Origin: Sipunculus nudus
Taxonomy: Eukaryota; Annelida; Sipuncula; Golfingiida; Sipunculidae
Direction of reading: 5' to 3'
DNA length: 64,000 nucleotides
NCBI GenBank assembly: GCA_026874595.1
Contig: CM049316.1
Coordinates: forward strand, 33,675,339 to 33,739,338
In this document: positions 59,238 to 64,000 of the stretch, in pieces
Layout of the letters: each line of letters begins with the position of its first letter
Numbering within the stretch: position 1 is the stretch's first letter
Program-made: the position numbers and the translations under genes
The notes under the pieces: generated by a model
The model's database searches: none
Told to the model about the DNA's origin: nothing
What the model saw: the letters and a program-made list of their open reading frames with translations, nothing else

Positions 59238-59245
<8 letters not shown>
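59028..59245 (+). repeat. ~220-bp interspersed repeat, direct copy
   Basis: Matches the reverse complement of 50765-50995 over its length. It ends at the (TA)n tract. Confidence 0.85.

Positions 59246-59297
<52 letters not shown>
59240..59297. repeat. (TA)n microsatellite
   Basis: Alternating AT run. A second is at 59571-59607, with AT-rich low-complexity sequence between. Confidence 0.95.
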
Positions 59298-59300
<3 letters not shown>

Positions 59301-59563
59301 TATAAATATATAATGATTAATGTAATAAAAGGAAAATATATGATAAATATATTATATATTTGATATGAATATATATATATAATGAATAATATAACCAAAT
59401 TGAATTATATAATAAATTCAATATATGGTTTCAGGTGATGTCCATGATGTTCAATAAATACAGGATATAGTATCGTTTTTTTTTAAATTTTATAGATGCA
59501 TTTGATTTAATCAAAATAATTGTAATACAATTCATGAAAAATATATTATATACATATATATAT

Positions 59564-59570
<7 letters not shown>

Positions 59571-59607
<37 letters not shown>
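59571..59607. repeat. (TA)n microsatellite
   Basis: Alternating AT run of about 37 bases. Confidence 0.95.
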
Positions 59608-59610
<3 letters not shown>

Positions 59611-59834
59611 TGTCTCATTAAATGTCTGTATTAACTAAATGTTAATGAACATATTGATAACAAATATGACTTTTAAGTGAGTTGGCTTATGTATATTCTG
59701 CTTAACATGCCTGATTAAAATATTGAATATATAGGCCTACAACAGGAGCAACATCCCACAATAAGGTCTCAGCCCAGAGGAAGGTTGGGCCTCTATGCTT
59801 GTTCCAATGAACATGGCCATTACAGACATGCCAG

Positions 59835-59945
59835 ATATTCATAATTAGCTCCGCCGGCTGTAAGTCATCTGGGGTATAGCGATCACATATTGTCCGGCGT
59901 CCGTCCGGTTGTCCGGCCGTTAACAGGGCACACATCATAACCGTA
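59835..59945 (-). repeat. GACAGACGGAC / GATCGCTATAGCTCA repeat, copy 2
   Basis: Reverse complement of the layout at 33401-33480: TTAGCTCCGCCGGCTGTAAG, GGTATAGCGATCACA, CCGGCGTCCGTCCGGTTGTC. It directly borders the satellite array. Confidence 0.65.
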
Positions 59946-62560
59946 AGACCTAGAAACGTCTAACTGTACATCGAGGGAGTTCTTGGGCAAATTTCCTTAG
60001 GAACCTGAAATTAGGTCATGGTGACCTATATTTTGTGACCTATATACGGGCCGAAAACATGATTTTGAGCACCCACACAGTCAGAATGGGATCTAATTGT
60101 ATCCATGAGGCCTAGAATCCTCTAACCTAGGGAGTTCCTAGGAAAATGTCCTTGGAAACCTGAAATTAGGTCACGGTGACCTATATTCTGCGACCGATAG
60201 GAAAAAGATGTCATATGAACACCCTGAATGTCAGATGAGGACAAATCGTATCTGGCAGGCCTAGAATCTTCTACGGGCCGGAAACATGACTTTGAACACC
60301 CACAAAGTGAGATCGGACAAAAATTGTATCTATTAAGCCTAAATCCTTCAGCGCGATGTTTAGGGTGGTCCAAAGCAAATGTCCTTGGAACCTGAAAATA
60401 GGTCATCGTGACCTATATTTTGTGACCTACGGGCCAAAAACTTGATTTTGAGCACCCTTAATGTCAAATGGGCACAAATTGTTTCTGTTAGGGCTATAAT
60501 CTTCTGACGAATTGGCCTGGGAGGTTCTAGGCAAATCCTTTGGAAACCTGTAATAAGGTCATGGTGACCTACATTTTGTGACCTAAAGTAAAAAAAAAAC
60601 AGGATTTTGAACCCCCAGAAATTAAGTCAGACAGGGCACACATTCTACCTTTTAGGGCTAGAACCTTCTAATAAAAAATTCAGGGAGGTCCTGGGCAAAT
60701 GTCCTTGGAAACCTGAAAGTAGGTCATTTTGACCTACATTCTGTGACCTATGAGCCGAAAAATGGTTTTGAGGACCAAGACAGTCAGAATGGGCACAAAT
60801 TGTTACCATTAGGTCCAGAATCCTCCAACGTGACATTAGGGAGGTGCAAAGCAAATGTCTTTGGAAACCTGAAATTAGGTCACCATGACTTTTATTTTGC
60901 GACCAGTATGAAAAGATGTCATCTGAGCACCCAGACAGTAAGATTGTATCCATTAGGCCTAGAATCTTCTAACATAAAATTCAGGGAGGTCCCGAGCAAA
61001 TGTCCTTGGAAACCTGAAATTAGGTCATGATGACCTATATTCTGTGACCTATGGGCTTAAAATGGTTTTGCGCAACCCGACAGGCCAGGCACAAGTTGTA
61101 TCCATTAGACCCAAAATCTTCTAACATAAAAATTCAGGGAGGTCCTAGCCATATGTCCTAGGAAACCTAAAATTTGGTTAATGAAACCTAAATTTTGCAC
61201 CAATGAACTGAAAACATGATTTTGAGCGTCCAGACAGTCAGAAGTGGCACCAATTGTATTTAATAGGCTTAGAACCTTCTAATATATAATTCAGCGAGGT
61301 CCTAGGCAAATGTCTTTGGAAACCTGAAAGTAGGTCATAGTGACCTATATTCTGTGACCTATGGGCCGAAAAATGGTTTTGAGCACCCGATCATTAAGAC
61401 GGGGCACTAATTATATCCATTAGGGCCTAGAATCTTTTATCATGACATCCAGGTTGGTTCTAGGCAAATGTTTTTGGAAATATGAAAGAAGATCATGGTG
61501 GCCTATAGAAAAAAGATGTCATATGAGCACCAAGAATGTTATATAGGCACAACTTGTGTCCGTGAAGTCCAGAATTTTCTATCACAAAATCCAGGGAGGT
61601 TCTAGGCACTTCTCTTTGGAAACCTGAAATAAAGTCATGGTGACTTATATTTTGCAACTAAGACAGTAAAAATGATTTTGAGCACCCAGAGAGATGGGCC
61701 AAAATTGTATCCATTATGCGTAGAATATTCTAACATAACATTCAGGGAGGCCCGGGCCAAATGTGCTTGGAAACATGAAATTAGGTCACTGTGGCCTATA
61801 TTCTGCAACCTACAGGGGAAAAGGTGTCATATGAGCACCCTGAATGTCAAATGGGCACAAACTGTATGTATTAGACTTCTAAAACAACATCCAGGGAGGT
61901 TATAATCAAATATTTTTTAAGCTAGAAATTATGTCATGGTGCACAGGCTATATTCTATCCGCTATGAGCCAAAAAAATATTAATTTGAGCATCCAGACAG
62001 ACAAAGTACAAATGGTATCTATTTTCCTTTGAAACCTATTTTGAAAAGTCTAGGAAGGTCTTTGGCAAGTCTTCTTTGAATCCTGAAACTAGGTGACTTA
62101 ATTCATATAATACATGTCAAATACAATCAGCTAGCGCAGAATCCCACTGATAACCTTTCTTGACAGGCCAAAAACATGATTTAGTACCTTTAACGTCAGC
62201 TCGGTATGAATAGTATGCATAAGGCCTAGGTCCTTGGCAAATCTCTTTTGAAATTTAAAATTAGGTCATGGTGACCTATATTCTGCAAGCGGTTGACTAG
62301 AAGCATCATTTTGAGCAGTCAGACAGGGCACAAACTGTATTTTATCCCTAGACTTTTCTAATATGACATTCAGGGAAGTCCTATGCAATTCTCCTTGGAA
62401 ACCAGAAACTGGATCATGGTGACCTATACTCTGCTAGCTATGGACCAGAAACATGATTTTGAGCACCCAGGCAGACAGGGTACAAATTGTATCCATTTTC
62501 CTTGGAACCCTCTTTTGTGAAATCCAGGGGGGTCCTGGGCAGGTCTCCTATGAATGCTGA
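59946..62560. repeat. ~160-bp satellite with GGTCAnnnTGACC palindromes
   Basis: About 16 diverged units of roughly 150-180 bp. Typical order: 'CTTGGAAACCTGAAATTAGG', TCATGGTGACCTATATTCTG, TGACCTATGGGCC, 'GAAAACATGATTTTGAGCAC', 'CCAGACAGTCAGA.GGGCAC', 'AATTGTATCCATTAGGCCTA', 'GAATCTTCTAACATAACATTCAGGGAGGTCC'. At least eight units keep a perfect AGGTCAnnnTGACCT/GGTCAnnnTGACC palindrome (60013, 60168, 60400, 60556, 60721, 61022, 61332, 62263). Others have one or more changes (60876, 61489, 61632, 61783, 62412). Confidence 0.95.
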
Positions 62561-62764
62561 AAATTTAATTTTCTGACTATTTTTCAACATAGTAACAGTA
62601 GCCATAGGCTATTATCAGAGACAATATATAACATTAATAAAGGAAATGAGCACCCAGTCAAATATATATATATATATATGGGTGTCTTTTGCCAGGTCCT
62701 GCGTGTTCTGGCTTTCGTCACGGACCTCTGAAAACATGTAACTAAACCTCGATGCTATAACGTC

Positions 62765-62766
<2 letters not shown>

Positions 62767-62839
<73 letters not shown>
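62767..62839. repeat. (TA)n microsatellite
   Basis: About 73 bases, preceded by 'AACATGTAACTAAACCTCGATGCTATAACGTC'. That phrase recurs before the (TA)n at 63569. Confidence 0.97.
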
Positions 62840-62841
<2 letters not shown>

Positions 62842-63101
62842 CTGAGCGTCAAATTTAGCTGAGCGTCATGGCCCATGGGTCACTTGTATTAATTATCTGC
62901 TCTCTGTCCTTTCATCATTTATACATTTATACCTCATAATTAAATTTAAAATATAAATTTGATTTATACATGTGCAGATATACCTTACATTCAACACGTC
63001 AACACGACACATGTATGTGTCACGTACCCCTTCTGGTAAAATGGACTCTTCAAGCCCCTTATATATATATAAAATTGTATAGTGGTGCAAATCTGTAGTC
63101 G

Positions 63102-63193
63102 AAGTGTAAGGAAAGAGAAAAAGTGACGCCTTTTAGATAGACTAAAATTATACACAATTTAGTCTTGTCAAAAGCATCACTCTTTCTCTTTAC

Positions 63194-63196
<3 letters not shown>
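63102..63196. mobile_element. Small foldback element
   Basis: GTAAGGAAAGAGAAAAAGTG at the left is matched in reverse complement by 'CATCACTCTTTCTCTTTACC' at the right. Arms are about 40 bases with some mismatches and the loop is very short. It ends at a (TA)n tract. Confidence 0.7.

Positions 63197-63243
<47 letters not shown>
63196..63243. repeat. (TA)n microsatellite
   Basis: Alternating AT run of about 48 bases. Confidence 0.96.
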
Positions 63244-63245
<2 letters not shown>

Positions 63246-63303
63246 AGATTGTTTCAAAACCATGGGGGTTTTAAAGTGCTCAACTAATACAAGGAGCTGT
63301 AAT

Positions 63304-63512
63304 ACATATGTTCAGGACTTAAACACACTTGTGTTCGACAGCTCTGTTTCGTAAGGGCCCCTACGGGCCCTCACAACTACAAATCCCCTGGATCAAGTAT
63401 GAGGAGCCCCGACAAGACCACTCAGTGTTCCTGACGAGTGAGGGCACGTAGGGGCCCTTACGAAACAGAGCTGTCGAACACAAGTAAGTGTGTTTAAGTC
63501 CTGAATATATGT
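63304..63512. mobile_element. Long near-perfect hairpin (foldback/MITE)
   Basis: Arm 63304-63374 (TTCAGGACTTAAACACACTT, GTGTTCGACAGCTCTGTTTC, GTAAGGGCCCCTACG, GGCCCTCAC) is complementary to 63438-63512 with only small gaps. The loop is about 63 bases. It lies between two (TA)n tracts. Confidence 0.92.
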
Positions 63513-63567
63513 ATATATATGTATGGGTGTCTGAGAACATGTAGCTAAACCTCGATGCTATAACGTC

Positions 63568-63568
<1 letters not shown>

Positions 63569-63615
<47 letters not shown>
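63569..63615. repeat. (TA)n microsatellite
   Basis: Alternating AT run of about 47 bases following the duplicated phrase 'CTAAACCTCGATGCTATAACGTC'. Confidence 0.96.
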
Positions 63616-63618
<3 letters not shown>

Positions 63619-64000
63619 TATAGCTTTATTAAATAAGGTGGGGTTGGACTTCTGAGTTATTGCGAGATATTGCAAGGACAATGAAATAAATAAAAAGACT
63701 GGTTTCTTAGAGTTTCGGTGTTCATTTAACGAGGTTTTGAGAGCAACAATAGCATATTCGGCGATAATATCGCTTCACATTGATGACGTGATAATAAATA
63801 ATTATAAATAACAAATATTTCCATTAATAAAATGCATCTTTATGTTTTTTATATAAAAAAAAAAAAAAAACAATCGCTTTTCGAATGAGCGATAATATAG
63901 TTAATCAAGTGGAACAACCGTTTTCGATTCGGGAATTTTCGAAAATACAATGTCCAAAAACTGTATCTCCAATATTATCTGTATAATGAGCAACACGGAG
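63616..64000. other. Non-coding, no gene seen
   Basis: AT-rich, with an A-run at 63855-63870. No feature was recognised. Confidence 0.5.

Overview
This is eukaryotic, AT-rich, repeat-dense animal DNA. The signs are split genes with GT/AG introns, (TA)n microsatellites, LINEs with poly-A tails, tRNA-headed SINEs, hAT and pogo-like DNA transposons, and several minisatellite arrays. The repeat mix, including an element ending in an ACGGAC-rich stretch followed by a GATCGCTATAGCTCA-type block, resembles lophotrochozoan genomes, and a bivalve mollusc is my best guess. That is an inference from style, not an identification.

Two host genes are well supported, both on the minus strand. (1) A six-exon chymotrypsin/elastase-like secreted serine protease runs from 56634 to 42875. 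It has a TATA box, a signal-peptide exon, an IVGG activation site, the His/Asp/Ser triad in separate exons, and intron phases that all agree, giving 270 aa. (2) An intronless NXPE-like type II membrane protein (PC-esterase/neurexophilin-like family) lies at 3833-2191. It is broken by three single-base homopolymer frameshifts and one in-frame stop, so it is either a recent pseudogene or partly mis-sequenced. A weaker candidate is a pair of phase-compatible exons on the plus strand (11772-11865 and 20745-20912) behind a TATA box. I do not recognise its product.

Layout. 1-11 kb: AT-rich sequence around the NXPE-like gene, a short LINE fragment and diverged repeats. 11.4-19.6 kb: candidate first exon, then a G-rich ~100-bp tandem array split by a nearly complete but dead 6.3-kb L1/Tx1-like LINE (target-site duplication, poly-A tail, internal 496-bp duplication, RT motif A deleted). 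19.6-28.6 kb: mostly anonymous DNA with a MITE, a SINE and palindromic TTGGGTTA repeats. 28.6-35.3 kb: a degenerate BED-finger hAT transposase between GACTCGAG-rich ends, a pogo-like MITE carrying a nested 99-bp MITE, and a SINE. 39.3-42.8 kb: a 54/57-bp codon-periodic minisatellite that begins about 80 bp beyond the protease stop codon. 42.9-56.7 kb: the protease gene. Its introns hold a 40-bp minisatellite, a MITE, a diverged tandem duplication and a LINE that itself contains a solo LTR. 56.9-57.5 kb: a 33-bp minisatellite just upstream of the protease promoter. 59.8-62.6 kb: a ~160-bp satellite in which at least eight units carry a perfect GGTCAnnnTGACC palindrome, the consensus oestrogen-receptor element. 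62.7-63.6 kb: two foldback elements between (TA)n tracts.

No bacterial-type operon, CRISPR array, rRNA or bona fide tRNA gene was seen. The strongest candidates for something new are the receptor-site satellite, a MITE family with 10-bp target duplications, the protease with an unusual S1 pocket packed between minisatellites, and the decaying NXPE-like gene.
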